64,000 nt of DNA from Vibrio sp. 10N (GTDB lineage Bacteria; Pseudomonadota; Gammaproteobacteria; Enterobacterales; Vibrionaceae), in NCBI RefSeq assembly GCF_036245475.1, contig NZ_BTPM01000001.1, positions 1,550,001-1,614,000 of the forward strand, given 5' to 3'. Made by a program: the position numbers and the translations under genes. Below the pieces are notes generated by a model. It saw only the letters and a program-made list of their open reading frames with translations, was not told the origin of the DNA and ran no database searches. Below are positions 8,211-17,714 of the stretch, in pieces; position 1 is the stretch's first letter; each line of letters starts with the position of its first letter.

Positions 8211-8435
8211 ATGATGACTAAGCTTTATGTAAACGCAGTGACGCTTCTAAACGAATTTAAGCGTGATGAGCGCGGTGTTACAGCAATTGAATATGGTTTG
8301 ATTGGTGTAGCGATGGCGGTTGCGCTGGGTGTAATCTTTTCCCAAACGGGCACAACAGGCTTCTTGGCTACATTGAAGACTACGTTTACCTCGATCGCCA
8401 CTGCTCTGACAACAGCTGCCACAACAAAGTCATGA
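8211..8435 (+). CDS. flp: Flp type IVb pilin, tad-1
   Basis: The major pilin of the first Flp/Tad pilus, 74 residues. The prepilin peptidase site is at ERG|VTAIEY: cleavage after Gly22 would leave a mature pilin of 52 residues with the Glu-Tyr pair of Flp pilins at mature positions 5-6, followed by a hydrophobic assembly helix. I chose the ATG at 8211 because AAAGGA lies nine bases upstream; an upstream TTG at 8181 has nothing comparable. The C-terminal tail is rich in Thr and Ala. The gene is first in the locus and is followed at once by a hairpin with a T run, which should give more pilin message than machinery message. Confidence 0.92.
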   Translation: MMTKLYVNAVTLLNEFKRDERGVTAIEYGLIGVAMAVALGVIFSQTGTTGFLATLKTTFTSIATALTTAATTKS

Positions 8436-8458
8436 GTAGCGTGAGCTTATAAATAGAG

Positions 8459-8499
8459 CAGAGTAGAGTAGGCTTAGCCTTACGCGACTACTCTGTTTT
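8459..8499 (+). terminator. partial terminator or attenuator after flp-1
   Basis: CAGAGTAG (8459-8466) pairs perfectly with CTACTCTG (8488-8495), with an inner AGGC/GCCT stem in the loop and four T residues after it. Placed between the pilin and the assembly genes, it would let a fraction of transcripts continue. Confidence 0.65.
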
Positions 8500-8524
8500 A
8501 TAAGGTCTCTCCAACTTAGAAAAT

Positions 8525-8983
8525 GTGAATAATAAACTAGCAATGCTTTATTTATTTTTATTTGCTTGCCTATGTATTTATATATCTATCCTAGACATTC
8601 GCTCTCGGCAAATCACAAACTTCAGTGTCCTTAGTTTATTGCTATTGCAATGTACATTGTTGATAAAAAGTGAGGTGTATTTAACCTCCGGATTTGTGGT
8701 TTTGCTTGTTGGACTTTTTTTGTTTTGGCGACGTTGGATAGGCGCTGGAGACATTAAGTTTGCAAGTATATTGGCCTTGGCACTGCCATTAAGTCAATTG
8801 CCTATAGCAGCCATGTTGACCGGATTGGCCGGCGGCTTGGTCTCATTGTGTTATCTGGCGCTGAACTACTGGTTTCCAAATAGAAAACAACGTCAAGTTG
8901 GCATCCCGTATGGCGTTGCCATTAGCTCGGGCTTTGGTTTGGTAATTGTGGTGTATCAAGTGCCACAGTTAATTCAAGCTTAA
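8525..8983 (+). CDS. tadV: prepilin peptidase TadV/CpaA, tad-1
   Basis: An inner-membrane aspartic protease that cleaves the Flp prepilin and the TadE/TadF pseudopilins. The two catalytic aspartates are visible in LDIRSRQ (about residue 23) and in the GAGD motif (about residues 73-76). Several hydrophobic segments span the 152 residues, and the protein is the short single-domain form typical of Tad systems, without the methyltransferase domain of PilD. The start is a GTG at 8525 with a weak ribosome binding site; an in-frame ATG six codons later is possible. Confidence 0.88.
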   Translation: MNNKLAMLYLFLFACLCIYISILDIRSRQITNFSVLSLLLLQCTLLIKSEVYLTSGFVVLLVGLFLFWRRWIGAGDIKFASILALALPLSQLPIAAMLTGLAGGLVSLCYLALNYWFPNRKQRQVGIPYGVAISSGFGLVIVVYQVPQLIQA

Positions 8984-9014
8984 CCCTTCTATAAACACCT
9001 CGGGGGAAACGAAC

Positions 9015-9836
9015 ATGCGTTCTAGGTTGGTGCTGCTGATTGCGGTATTGGCTTTGGTTGTTGGAGCTATTGGGCTTCGTGACATGCTGAGCCAGAAATC
9101 TACACCACAAGCACAAGCAGAGGTTGTCCCAGTGCAACCTGTCGAAGAGCACGTCTCAGTATGGCGAGTCAGTTCTGATATTGCCAAAGGCACGCCCATT
9201 CAAACTGAACAGGTTATAAAAGTACAACTGCCCATGAGTCAGGCTCTGGCACATGGCGTCAAACAAGATACTCATATAGATTTTTCACCCTCAACCCTAA
9301 CCAATCGTGCATTAGAGATAGGCACTATCGTGCTTCCAGAATATCAGGTGAAAGTGGGGAAGCCAGGGTACATCGATTTACTTGTCACGGAAGGTATGAC
9401 GCCATACCCGCTGCAAGTCAGTGATAAAAACCTAATCAATGATTACATCCGTCCAGGCACCTACATTGATATTTTGACGGTGAGCTCACCGAATAACAAT
9501 CTTGCGGCCAACACAGACAAGCCAAGAAGTTTTAAAGGCGTTAACGCCAATATGTTTTTAAAACAGGTCAAGGTACTCAATATCGACAACGCTGATGACA
9601 AATTGGTGACCGCTAGAGCACCGACTAAGGAGCTGGGTTTTACCACTGTAGTCATTGAAGTCAAGCCCGATGATTTACCTAGATTGGCGCTAGCACAACG
9701 TACTATGCATATTGAAATCTACCGCAGTCAAACCTATCGCCAATCGACCTATGTCGAGGTTCGTAACATTATGGATAATTACGTGGGAATTGAAGAGCTT
9801 CGAGGCAAAACTTCAATGTCAGGAGAGGCACTGTAA
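9015..9836 (+). CDS. rcpC: Flp pilus assembly protein RcpC/CpaB, tad-1
   Basis: A periplasmic protein anchored by an N-terminal membrane segment (about residues 4-22) and carrying an SAF-type domain (about 47-115, with VSSDIAKGTPIQTEQV). In Tad systems it is associated with the outer-membrane secretin RcpA and is thought to help gate or stabilise it. The length of 273 residues is usual. A GGGGGAAAC ribosome binding site precedes the ATG, and the stop overlaps the start of rcpA by one base, which indicates translational coupling. Confidence 0.88.
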   Translation: MRSRLVLLIAVLALVVGAIGLRDMLSQKSTPQAQAEVVPVQPVEEHVSVWRVSSDIAKGTPIQTEQVIKVQLPMSQALAHGVKQDTHIDFSPSTLTNRALEIGTIVLPEYQVKVGKPGYIDLLVTEGMTPYPLQVSDKNLINDYIRPGTYIDILTVSSPNNNLAANTDKPRSFKGVNANMFLKQVKVLNIDNADDKLVTARAPTKELGFTTVVIEVKPDDLPRLALAQRTMHIEIYRSQTYRQSTYVEVRNIMDNYVGIEELRGKTSMSGEAL

Positions 9837-11203
9837 TGAAGTTTAGCCAGACTAAAAAATGGATAGCGCAGTGGTGCCTAAGCTCACTTATGGTCTTATT
9901 TGCTGCGCCTTTTGCAAGTGCAGCAGAACGATACATTACTCTTGGTGAAGGTGAACACATCAAGCTGGATTCGCCAATAGGCAAGGTGTTTATCAGCGAT
10001 CCGACGGTTGCCGACTACAAAGTGATCAGTGACGACACCTTGGTGGTGTTTGCTAGTAAAGTCGGTCAATCGCGGCTAATTGTCTATGGCACAACGGATG
10101 ATGTGTTAATTTCCGATCGCATCATTGTTGATCTCAATCTATCGGAAGTACGTCGCCAACTTAAGTTTCACTTTCCAAATACCAACATAAAAGTTGAGTC
10201 GATAGGTTCACAAGTCGCTGTAAGTGGTGTGGTGGAGTCAGAGCAGGAGCGCGATGATATCTACCGCATGGTCGCGACGCTACTTGGCCGAGAAAAGACC
10301 GAGCGTTGGGATGAAACTCAAAAGCTGACGTTTAAAACGACAGGTGGTGACCTTGAAGAGCCGGAGAGCATGATTTTTGCGCGAAACATGACCTGGGAAG
10401 GCATCATCGAGCGCATTGAAGTGACAACTGTGCAGCAAGTAAATGTAAAGATTTCAGTCGCTCAAGTCACCGAGTCATTCTCGCAAACCGTCGGTGTGGA
10501 CTGGGCGTCGGTCGGAAGTAGTGTTGGTGAGTTCGTATTCAACCAATTTGAAGCAGCGGATATTGGCACTTTGATTACCGCGCTAGGAAACGACGATATT
10601 GCGCAGATATTAGCAGAGCCAAACCTAACAGTATTGTCGGGTGAATCGGCCAGTTTTCTGGTTGGTGGTGAAGTGCCTGTAGTCGTTTCAAGTAACAGCA
10701 GTATTAACATAACGTTCAAAGAGTTTGGTATTCGCCTCGATTTGACGGCAAAAGTGCTCAATCAAAACAAGATCCGCATGCAGTTATTTCCAGAAGTATC
10801 TGAAGTGGAGAAGTATGTAAAAGCGGCAGGCATTGAAGTACCGCAGCTTACCTCTAGGCGAGCAATGACCACGGTTGAACTTGCCGACGGTGACAGCTTT
10901 ATCTTAGGTGGCCTAATGAGCAGCGCAGATTTTGAAAAGATGCAAAAGATCCCATTGGTTGGAGATATCCCTGTCCTAGGCGCTGCGTTTCGTAAATCTG
11001 TGACAGAAAGACGACGTACTGAGCTTATCATCGTAGCGACGGTCAACCTTGTTGAGCCTATGCGTTCGACCGATGTACAACTGCCTTATATCCGTAAAAC
11101 GTCGACGCTGATGCGCTGGTTAAATCTCGCGGATACAGAAGGTTACATGCAACCTTCGAACGCGACAATTCGACTGGTCGAGCAGGGAGGGTTTATCCAA
11201 TGA
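9836..11203 (+). CDS. rcpA: Flp pilus secretin RcpA/CpaC, tad-1
   Basis: The outer-membrane channel of the pilus. It has a signal peptide ending near residue 29 (FASA|AERY), an N-terminal pilus-assembly domain, a BON-like segment (about 110-140) and the secretin domain. Secretin hallmarks are ILAEPNLTVLSGESASFLVGG, the VELADGDSFILGGL segment and PLVGDIPVLGAAFR near the C terminus. At 455 residues it is in the normal CpaC range. It overlaps rcpC upstream and the lipoprotein gene downstream, so the three are probably made in fixed proportion. Confidence 0.93.
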   Translation: MKFSQTKKWIAQWCLSSLMVLFAAPFASAAERYITLGEGEHIKLDSPIGKVFISDPTVADYKVISDDTLVVFASKVGQSRLIVYGTTDDVLISDRIIVDLNLSEVRRQLKFHFPNTNIKVESIGSQVAVSGVVESEQERDDIYRMVATLLGREKTERWDETQKLTFKTTGGDLEEPESMIFARNMTWEGIIERIEVTTVQQVNVKISVAQVTESFSQTVGVDWASVGSSVGEFVFNQFEAADIGTLITALGNDDIAQILAEPNLTVLSGESASFLVGGEVPVVVSSNSSINITFKEFGIRLDLTAKVLNQNKIRMQLFPEVSEVEKYVKAAGIEVPQLTSRRAMTTVELADGDSFILGGLMSSADFEKMQKIPLVGDIPVLGAAFRKSVTERRRTELIIVATVNLVEPMRSTDVQLPYIRKTSTLMRWLNLADTEGYMQPSNATIRLVEQGGFIQ

Positions 11204-11694
11204 TGCAAGTCAACTTGAAACCGTTGGCCTTGGCATTTGTTCTGTTACTAACCGGTATTACGGGATGTACTACAGAGCGTTACTTCAACGGCAATGGTGC
11301 AGAAGCGCTGGTGTATCAAGAAGTGCACCGTGTTGATTACGTCATTAAAAATCGCAGCGAGTCTCAGCAAAAGATGGAGCAGTTGATTGCGCTTTCAGAA
11401 TCTCTTGATAAAGAAGCCGCTTATGTGGTCGCTTACAAATCAACGGCAGATCGTCAGCTAGCAGAAATGGCGTTTAAACAGTTTCCAACGTTGGCCGTAA
11501 CACCGTCTCGCGTTCAATATCGTCAAGAGCAAGACATGATTGCCAATATTCGAATCTCAGTTGCTGTTCGTCAACTTAAAACCCAAACTTGCCAACCAGC
11601 GCAGCTTCAACAAGAAATCGCGCAGCCCGACTGCTTTGTTGAAACTATGCGCCTAAAACAAGTCGCGTACAAGTCGCGCTTAGTGGGAGAGTAA
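11200..11694 (+). CDS. CpaD/RcpB-like outer-membrane lipoprotein, tad-1
   Basis: A predicted lipoprotein of 164 residues with lipobox ITGC near residue 23. Its position directly after the secretin and before tadZ is that of RcpB or CpaD, which help secretin assembly or stability in other Tad systems. Sequence similarity to those proteins is low by eye, so the assignment rests mainly on position, size and lipoprotein signal. Two cysteines near the C terminus (QTCQPAQ and PDCFVE) could form a disulfide. The gene overlaps rcpA by four bases. Confidence 0.7.
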   Translation: MMQVNLKPLALAFVLLLTGITGCTTERYFNGNGAEALVYQEVHRVDYVIKNRSESQQKMEQLIALSESLDKEAAYVVAYKSTADRQLAEMAFKQFPTLAVTPSRVQYRQEQDMIANIRISVAVRQLKTQTCQPAQLQQEIAQPDCFVETMRLKQVAYKSRLVGE

Positions 11695-11696
11695 TC

Positions 11697-12938
11697 GTGT
11701 TTGATTTAACGAAAGCACTGAGCACCAAAGTCAAACCTGAACCGAAGAATCAAACCGGTGTCGCAGGTTGTACTTTGTTCTACCAATCAAGTGAGTGTCT
11801 GAATCTCGTTCAAGAAGTATTCCGCTTTGAAGGCTGGAATGATCCACATTGCGTTAGAACTGTTAAAGGTCATGCCAAACTGACAGAGCAGCACAGCAGC
11901 CATATCGTTATTCTCGAGTTGAACGAATCGGATAATGTCGTTGAAGATGCGAAAAACTTTGCCAGTAAGCTACCAACCCATAAAGGGGTGGTGGTTATTG
12001 GAAAAGAGGATGCCATCTCCACACTGCGTTCATTGAAAGAAATGGGCTTTTACTACGTATTTTGGCCAGTAAACAAGCAAGAGTTTGCGGACTTTTTAAC
12101 GCACGTAAACAATAACCTCAAAAACTTCTCTGGGGTAAGTAAAGCGCGCAAAGCGAAACGTGTAGCAGTGGTTGGCGCTAAGGGAGGGGTAGGCACATCG
12201 TTTATTGCCACCGAACTGAGTTCGCTGCTTTCGACTCAGGGTACCGACACGATTCTCGTGGACCATCAGTATATAGACAGTGATATCGATGTTCTTCTAG
12301 CACTAAAGGAGTTTAAGCCAAGAATGATCGATGAGTTTACCGCACCACTACATGAAATGGACGAAGAAGGGGCGCTCAGTTACCTTCACACTGCTCGGAA
12401 AAACTTACGCTTGCTGGCTCTAGATGGTGATATGAGCCAAACAGAAATCTTAAATTACAGCCAAAGTTTGTGTGATTTACTGTCGCGTAATGCGAACTTC
12501 ATCATCGAAGACTACTCCGGTAGTGTCAGCTTCCCAGTCGAGCCACAAATGTTACTCGATGGATTCGACGTGGTGGTCTTGGTATTGGATGCTTCTGTTT
12601 CAGCAGTGCGCAACGCTAAGCGTCTTATCGACAAGGTAGAGAACTTACAGCTAACCCTGTCATCAAGATTGCGTATCATAACCGTCGTGAACTACCATCG
12701 CCCAGAGGCCGCCTATGTGATGGACAAGAGCGATCTTAAACGCTATCTCGGCCAAGAACCGAGTTTGGAAATCGCATTCTGTAAAAACCTGTCGCACATC
12801 ATCATTGACGGTAAGCGTGCCCATAAACATGACCGTCATATGAGTCGTTCACTCGATCACTTAGTGAAACATATTAACGGCCAGCCTATTTCCGTACCGC
12901 GACTTAATCGCTGGTTAGGTAAGGTAGGCGCGAAATGA
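11697..12938 (+). CDS. tadZ: TadZ/CpaE-like localisation ATPase, tad-1
   Basis: A MinD/ParA-superfamily protein that marks the cell position of the Tad machine. The N-terminal 145 residues resemble a receiver-like domain; the P-loop domain starts near residue 152 with KGGVGTS at 162-168. The conserved second lysine of the deviant Walker motif is replaced by Thr, while the signature lysine of KGG is kept. This loss is common in TadZ and suggests weak or absent ATP hydrolysis. The start is a GTG two bases after the preceding stop, and the end overlaps tadA. Confidence 0.88.
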   Translation: MFDLTKALSTKVKPEPKNQTGVAGCTLFYQSSECLNLVQEVFRFEGWNDPHCVRTVKGHAKLTEQHSSHIVILELNESDNVVEDAKNFASKLPTHKGVVVIGKEDAISTLRSLKEMGFYYVFWPVNKQEFADFLTHVNNNLKNFSGVSKARKAKRVAVVGAKGGVGTSFIATELSSLLSTQGTDTILVDHQYIDSDIDVLLALKEFKPRMIDEFTAPLHEMDEEGALSYLHTARKNLRLLALDGDMSQTEILNYSQSLCDLLSRNANFIIEDYSGSVSFPVEPQMLLDGFDVVVLVLDASVSAVRNAKRLIDKVENLQLTLSSRLRIITVVNYHRPEAAYVMDKSDLKRYLGQEPSLEIAFCKNLSHIIIDGKRAHKHDRHMSRSLDHLVKHINGQPISVPRLNRWLGKVGAK

Positions 12939-14206
12939 GTTCCAACAAAGAGATGTATCTCGCCTTCCGCGGGCAGATTTTTGAAGCACTGGATCCGGAA
13001 GCGGTTCAAAAGATGAGCCGCAAAGAGCTTGAGTCACAGATTCAAAGCGCCGTTGATTTGCTGGCGACGGGCTACCAGCGACCGATCACCTCAATGATGA
13101 AAACGGGTCTCGTCAAAAGTTTAATTGATGAGCTGTTTGGCCTTGGGCCTTTGCAACCATTGGTAGAAGACCAGTCGATCACCGATATCATGGTGAACGG
13201 GCCTAACAACATCTTTTATGAACGTCACGGTAAAGTACATAAATCGGATCTGACCTTTGTAAACGAGGAGCAGTTGCTTGCGATTGCAAAACGTATTGCC
13301 TCACGTGTTGGTCGTCGTGTTGACGAACTCTCTCCAACGGTAGATGCACGTTTAGAAGATGGTAGCCGTGTCAACATCGTCATACCGCCAATTGCCTTGG
13401 ATGGCACCTCTGTCTCGATTCGTAAGTTCCGAGAGCAGAATATCGGGTTTGAAGATTTAATAGAGTTTGGCTCCATGTCGATGGATATGGCGAGAGTGCT
13501 AATGATCGCCTCTCGTTGCCGTATGAATGTACTTATCTCAGGCGGTACCGGTTCGGGTAAAACGACACTACTGAATGCGTTGTCACAGTATATTGCTGAA
13601 GACGAACGTATTGTTACCATAGAAGATGCCGCGGAACTTCGGCTCCAGCAACCTAACTTGGTGAGGTTAGAAACGCGCACCTCTAGTATCGAACAGACAG
13701 GTGAAGTGACTCAGCGAGATTTGGTAATTAACGCCCTGCGTATGCGTCCGGATCGCATCATTCTTGGCGAGTGTCGTGGTGCAGAAGCGTTCGAGATGCT
13801 TCAGGCAATGAACACGGGCCACGATGGCTCCATGTCTACGTTGCACGCCAACACCCCACGAGATGCTATTGCCCGTGTGGAATCGATGGTGATGATGGCG
13901 AACCTAAATCAGCCTTTAGAAGCCATTCGTCGGACGATTGTGAGTGCTGTGCAATTGGTGGTTCAGGTAAATCGCCTCCGAGATGGTAGCCGAAAAATTA
14001 CCAGTATTTCGGAGATTGTCGGTTTGGAAGGTGACAGCGTGGTGATGGAAGAAATATATCGCTTTCGCTATGACGACAGTGAATATGGTGAAGCGGTTAA
14101 AGGTGAGTATGTGACCAACGGCATCATGCAGCGCTCTGAGCTTGTGAAAAAGGCACAATTCTTTGGATTATACAAAGACTTGATGGCGTCGTTTACGGGG
14201 CGCTAA
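12935..14206 (+). CDS. tadA: Tad secretion ATPase TadA/CpaF, tad-1
   Basis: The motor ATPase of the Flp pilus, a secretion ATPase of the TadA/VirB11 family that drives pilin insertion and, in Tad systems, probably retraction too. The Walker A motif GGTGSGKT is at 203-210, the Asp box around VTIEDAAEL (227-235), and the Walker B and His box region follows with RPDRIILGECRG and [20 protein letters not shown]. All catalytic elements are intact. The length of 423 residues fits the shorter CpaF forms. It overlaps tadZ by four bases. Confidence 0.94.
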   Translation: MSSNKEMYLAFRGQIFEALDPEAVQKMSRKELESQIQSAVDLLATGYQRPITSMMKTGLVKSLIDELFGLGPLQPLVEDQSITDIMVNGPNNIFYERHGKVHKSDLTFVNEEQLLAIAKRIASRVGRRVDELSPTVDARLEDGSRVNIVIPPIALDGTSVSIRKFREQNIGFEDLIEFGSMSMDMARVLMIASRCRMNVLISGGTGSGKTTLLNALSQYIAEDERIVTIEDAAELRLQQPNLVRLETRTSSIEQTGEVTQRDLVINALRMRPDRIILGECRGAEAFEMLQAMNTGHDGSMSTLHANTPRDAIARVESMVMMANLNQPLEAIRRTIVSAVQLVVQVNRLRDGSRKITSISEIVGLEGDSVVMEEIYRFRYDDSEYGEAVKGEYVTNGIMQRSELVKKAQFFGLYKDLMASFTGR

Positions 14207-14207
14207 T

Positions 14208-15110
14208 ATGCTTTGGATTTCACTTATTTTGTTCGCCCTAGCATTACTGCTCAATCGAAGCAGTAAAAAAAGCAAGCTGGATCAGTACTTTCAGGTTGAT
14301 CGTCAGGACGCTGAGAGTGTTAGTGCGATCAATATTCGCTCATTGTCTCAAAAACACAAATTGCAAAAGCTAAGAGAGTCGATTTCACCAACCTTGATGA
14401 TCTTAGGACCACGTTCGACGCTTTATATCGCCCTCTACACAATTGGCGCGGTGACCGCATCTTGGTATGTATTGGTGGTGTTTTTGCATCAAAAGAATCC
14501 GTTGCTTATTAGCGCAGCGGTAGCGGTATTTTTGGTGGTTGGCTATCGTTTCTTACTTTCACGCCGCCGTTCAGAATTTGAAAACAGCTTCCCAGATGCT
14601 CTCAATATATTGATGAGTGCTGTCACCGCTGGTGACAGCTTGATGCAAGCGATTAGCTATGTAGGCGAGACTATGGATAACGCTATTGGTCGAGAGTTTA
14701 AGTTGATGGCTGACCGCCTCAAAATGGGTGAAACGCCGGAAACCGTATTGATGCGATCTTGCAAAAATTATCCGTACCCAGAGTTCTTGTTTTTTACCAT
14801 TACTTTGCGAGCCAACCTTTCACGTGGTGGCCAACTTAAAGGGGTATTAGCTAGGCTTATTCGCGTACTGGTGGATGCTCGAACGCTTGAAAAGAAAAAA
14901 ATGGCAATGACTTCGGAAGCTAGGATTTCAGCCAAGATTGTAGCGGCCATTCCCGTGGCCTTTACGGTGCTGCTCAATTACATCAACCCAGGCAACGTTG
15001 ATTTTGTTCTCTATGACCCAGATGGACGAGTGATTCTTTATTACGTCCTGATCAGTGAAATGATTGGATTAACCATTATCTGGCTGCTAGTGCGGGGGGT
15101 TAGGGCATGA
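14208..15110 (+). CDS. tadB: Tad inner-membrane platform protein TadB, tad-1
   Basis: One of two GspF-like platform proteins that hold the motor ATPase at the inner membrane. It has membrane segments near the N terminus and around residues 75-125, a cytoplasmic T2SSF domain with FPDALNILMSAVTAGDSLMQAI, and C-terminal membrane segments. The 300 residues and the position between tadA and tadC are as expected. Its stop overlaps the tadC start. Confidence 0.9.
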   Translation: MLWISLILFALALLLNRSSKKSKLDQYFQVDRQDAESVSAINIRSLSQKHKLQKLRESISPTLMILGPRSTLYIALYTIGAVTASWYVLVVFLHQKNPLLISAAVAVFLVVGYRFLLSRRRSEFENSFPDALNILMSAVTAGDSLMQAISYVGETMDNAIGREFKLMADRLKMGETPETVLMRSCKNYPYPEFLFFTITLRANLSRGGQLKGVLARLIRVLVDARTLEKKKMAMTSEARISAKIVAAIPVAFTVLLNYINPGNVDFVLYDPDGRVILYYVLISEMIGLTIIWLLVRGVRA

Positions 15111-15955
15111 TGTTACTCATTTCGGTCACGGTATTCTTTGGTTGCATTCTTGTGGTCATCGCTGAATCGTTGCGAGCGGAGCGACGTCGTCAAAAAATGG
15201 ACAGTTTAGTTGGTATTCAGACCCAATCCGGTACGACGAAGATCAAACACTTTATGGTTCGCTTTGGTAAAGAGCACCGAAAAGAGCTTGAACAGAAGTT
15301 AATCGAGGCGGGTTATTACAACAAAGAGTGGGCTAAATATTACTTTCCGCTCAAGTTTCTTATTTTGGCGGTACTGCTTGCTCTTGTGGCGTTTAGCGAT
15401 CTTTCCAGCACCAACAAACTTCTTAGTGCGTTGCTCTCGTTAGTGGGCGTAATTGTTGTACCGGACTTAGTTCTCTCATTGCGAAGCAAAATGTTGATTG
15501 GTCGGACGTCAGCCAAATTACCTTATTTACTCGACATGATGTCAGTGTGTGTACAGACAGGCATGACGATTGAAGCCAGCTTAGCGTATTTAGCGGATGA
15601 GCTAGAGATGTTCGATAAAGATTTGTGTTACCAAATCAGACGCACGTCGGATGCGGCTCGCATCCACGGCTTAGAAAAAGCGCTCAATGATTTGGGTCAA
15701 CGATTACCTACTCCTGCAGTTCGAAGTTTTGTATTAACTGTGATTCAAAACTTGCAATACGGCACCTCCGTTGCCCAAGTGATGAGTGATCTCGCGGAAG
15801 ATATTCGTAAAGTGCAAATTCTAACCGTTGAAGAGAAGGTGGGTAAACTCGCCGCCAAAATGAGTGTGCCACTGATCTTATTTATTATGTTCCCCATTGT
15901 CGTGCTGATCCTTGCACCGGGGATTATGCAGATGTCGATATCGCTAGGGAGTTGA
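15107..15955 (+). CDS. tadC: Tad inner-membrane platform protein TadC, tad-1
   Basis: The second GspF-like platform protein, 282 residues. The T2SSF domain shows LPYLLDMMSVCVQTGMTIEA, with hydrophobic segments at the N terminus, around residues 75-125 and at the C terminus (PLILFIMFPIVVLILAPGI). It overlaps tadB by four bases, as is usual for this pair, which form a complex. Confidence 0.9.
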   Translation: MMLLISVTVFFGCILVVIAESLRAERRRQKMDSLVGIQTQSGTTKIKHFMVRFGKEHRKELEQKLIEAGYYNKEWAKYYFPLKFLILAVLLALVAFSDLSSTNKLLSALLSLVGVIVVPDLVLSLRSKMLIGRTSAKLPYLLDMMSVCVQTGMTIEASLAYLADELEMFDKDLCYQIRRTSDAARIHGLEKALNDLGQRLPTPAVRSFVLTVIQNLQYGTSVAQVMSDLAEDIRKVQILTVEEKVGKLAAKMSVPLILFIMFPIVVLILAPGIMQMSISLGS

Positions 15956-15956
15956 T

Positions 15957-16682
15957 GTGAACGGATTACAAAAATGTGGTTTGCTGCTCTTGATGACTCT
16001 CGCCCTTGTTGGTTGCCAATCTTCAGCTGATCTTGTTCAAAGTGAAGCGGCCACCGTCGCGGGTATGGAGAAAGTAGATAACTATGACGGTTTGATTAAC
16101 CACTATAAGACCAAGCTCGAAGCTGGGGACAATTCTGTCTCGACAGTAGAAAAATTGGCGTGGGCATACTTTAATAAAGGCGATATCGAATCGGCGAGCT
16201 TTTATGTTGACCATTTGATAGAGCAAGGCGCTCAGTCCGCAAGCTTGTATCAGTTGCGTGGACAGGTTTTGGTTGCTCAAGACAAGGTTACAGAGGCGAT
16301 TGAAGCCTATTCGGCGTCGCTTAAAGCGGGAAATACCTCCGGAAAAATTCATGTGCTGCTTGGGGTGGCGTACAGCAAAGAGAATGACTTTGATAACGCG
16401 AAAGCGCAGTTCAACCAAGCGAGGCTTAAAGGCTATGACGATGTCGCAGTCAAAAATAACATCGCCATGCTTTACATCGCACAGCAAGATTACAAACGCG
16501 CTATCCAAACTCTCGCACCAATCATTGCTGACGCACCTGAGAATAAGGTCGTGCGAGCCAATCTCGCTATCGCACTTATCAAGGCAGACCAAATTGATGC
16601 GGCCAAAAAGCTGTTGAGTGATGAATACAGTTACGCGGAGCTCACACTGATCGCCCAGCAGCTTAACGGCGAAGAGAGCTGA
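15957..16682 (+). CDS. tadD: TPR lipoprotein TadD, tad-1
   Basis: A predicted lipoprotein of 241 residues (lipobox LVGC near residue 20) built of tetratricopeptide repeats. Helical repeat units with the TPR pattern are visible from about residue 55 onward, for example AWAYFNKGDIESASFYVDHL and LLGVAYSKENDFDNAKAQF. TadD acts as a pilotin-like or scaffold protein for the secretin. The start is a GTG with AGGGAG upstream; the ATG two bases earlier is followed directly by a stop in its own frame. Confidence 0.87.
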   Translation: MNGLQKCGLLLLMTLALVGCQSSADLVQSEAATVAGMEKVDNYDGLINHYKTKLEAGDNSVSTVEKLAWAYFNKGDIESASFYVDHLIEQGAQSASLYQLRGQVLVAQDKVTEAIEAYSASLKAGNTSGKIHVLLGVAYSKENDFDNAKAQFNQARLKGYDDVAVKNNIAMLYIAQQDYKRAIQTLAPIIADAPENKVVRANLAIALIKADQIDAAKKLLSDEYSYAELTLIAQQLNGEES

Positions 16683-16683
16683 T

Positions 16684-17166
16684 ATGGTTGGATTTAGGAA
16701 ACAGCGTGGTGCGACTGCCGTTGAATTTTCCTTGGGTGCAATTGTGCTGATGTTTTCGACGTTTGCGATCTTTGAAGTTTGCTACCGCATTTACGTGATA
16801 AACATGACCGAGTATGCGCTGCGTGAAACGATACGTAATACCAAGATCTATCAAGGTAGTGGTGTACACGAGCAGTACGAGACGCGGTTTCAAACCTTGA
16901 TTGCCAATCAGGATAACCTTTGGAGCTTTATTATTGATGACGATAAGTTCTCGATTGATGGCAAGTATTTCCCCAGCTACTCAGACTTTGTCAATAACGT
17001 TGGTTATTCAAAGCAAGATCTCACGTTTAACTACGATCTAGCAGAAATCACCGTTACCTATGAGTACACACCGATTATCCCAGTTTTCGGTGCTAAGCAA
17101 ATCGATATTTCACGCACCATGGTTTTGAACCTAGAACACGAGGGATGGGAAGATGAGACGGACTAA
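16684..17166 (+). CDS. tadE: TadE pseudopilin, tad-1
   Basis: A minor pilin-like protein of 160 residues. The N terminus reads RKQRGATAVEFSLGAIVLMF: prepilin peptidase would cut after Gly at about position 9, leaving the Glu at mature position 5 and a hydrophobic helix. In known Tad systems TadE and TadF are processed by the same peptidase as Flp and prime pilus assembly. It overlaps tadF by 14 bases. Confidence 0.86.
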   Translation: MVGFRKQRGATAVEFSLGAIVLMFSTFAIFEVCYRIYVINMTEYALRETIRNTKIYQGSGVHEQYETRFQTLIANQDNLWSFIIDDDKFSIDGKYFPSYSDFVNNVGYSKQDLTFNYDLAEITVTYEYTPIIPVFGAKQIDISRTMVLNLEHEGWEDETD

Positions 17167-17713
17167 CGTTACTCGCTTTACTTCCCTGCGAAGTCAAAAA
17201 GGGGCTTTCGCGATTGAACTTGGGTTCGTATTGATTGGTTTATGCGCCATATATCTGTTCGCTACTGATCTCAGTCACAAGTTGCTGGTACGAGCAAAGT
17301 TGGATCGTTCAAGCTTTGCACTGGTCAACGTCATCAAAGAGCGCTCTCGCTATTTTGAGGCTGATATTGCAGGTAGAACGAATTTGCAAGTGTCACAGCA
17401 AGACTTGGCTGATTTAACTGCCGTCGCAAGTCGAATGCTGGATAGTTCCGTAGAGAATGTCGCGCTGCAAATTGAGTCTTACGTGATTGGTGAAAGCGTG
17501 GTGACGCATCGTAGTCCCAAGTTCTCGTCACTTGGATGTCGAACAGACTCGTTGAGTAACTATCAGGCATTAGTTCCCATTGAGAAGGGACTATCGTATC
17601 CGATATACCGTGTCACTCTATGCGAGGAACACCACTCTTGGTTTGAAGCATTTTCATCGGGTGAGGATGCAGACATTCGTCTGACCTCCTCGTCGATAAT
17701 GCCAGGGAGGTAG
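17153..17713 (+). CDS. tadF: TadF pseudopilin, tad-1
   Basis: A second minor pilin-like protein, 186 residues. Its N terminus (RSQKGAFAIELGFVLIGLC) has the same cleavage pattern as TadE, with Glu at mature position 5 after an expected cut behind the Gly. Two cysteines in the C-terminal half (LGCRTD and TLCEEH) could form a disulfide in the periplasm. The position after tadE and before tadG is canonical. Confidence 0.85.
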   Translation: MRRTNVTRFTSLRSQKGAFAIELGFVLIGLCAIYLFATDLSHKLLVRAKLDRSSFALVNVIKERSRYFEADIAGRTNLQVSQQDLADLTAVASRMLDSSVENVALQIESYVIGESVVTHRSPKFSSLGCRTDSLSNYQALVPIEKGLSYPIYRVTLCEEHHSWFEAFSSGEDADIRLTSSSIMPGR

Positions 17714-17714
17714 C

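Noticed and set aside
16023..16592. Long minus-strand frame (189 codons) within tadD
   Set aside because: It is antisense to a TPR gene with clear repeats and lipobox; the length is a codon-bias shadow.
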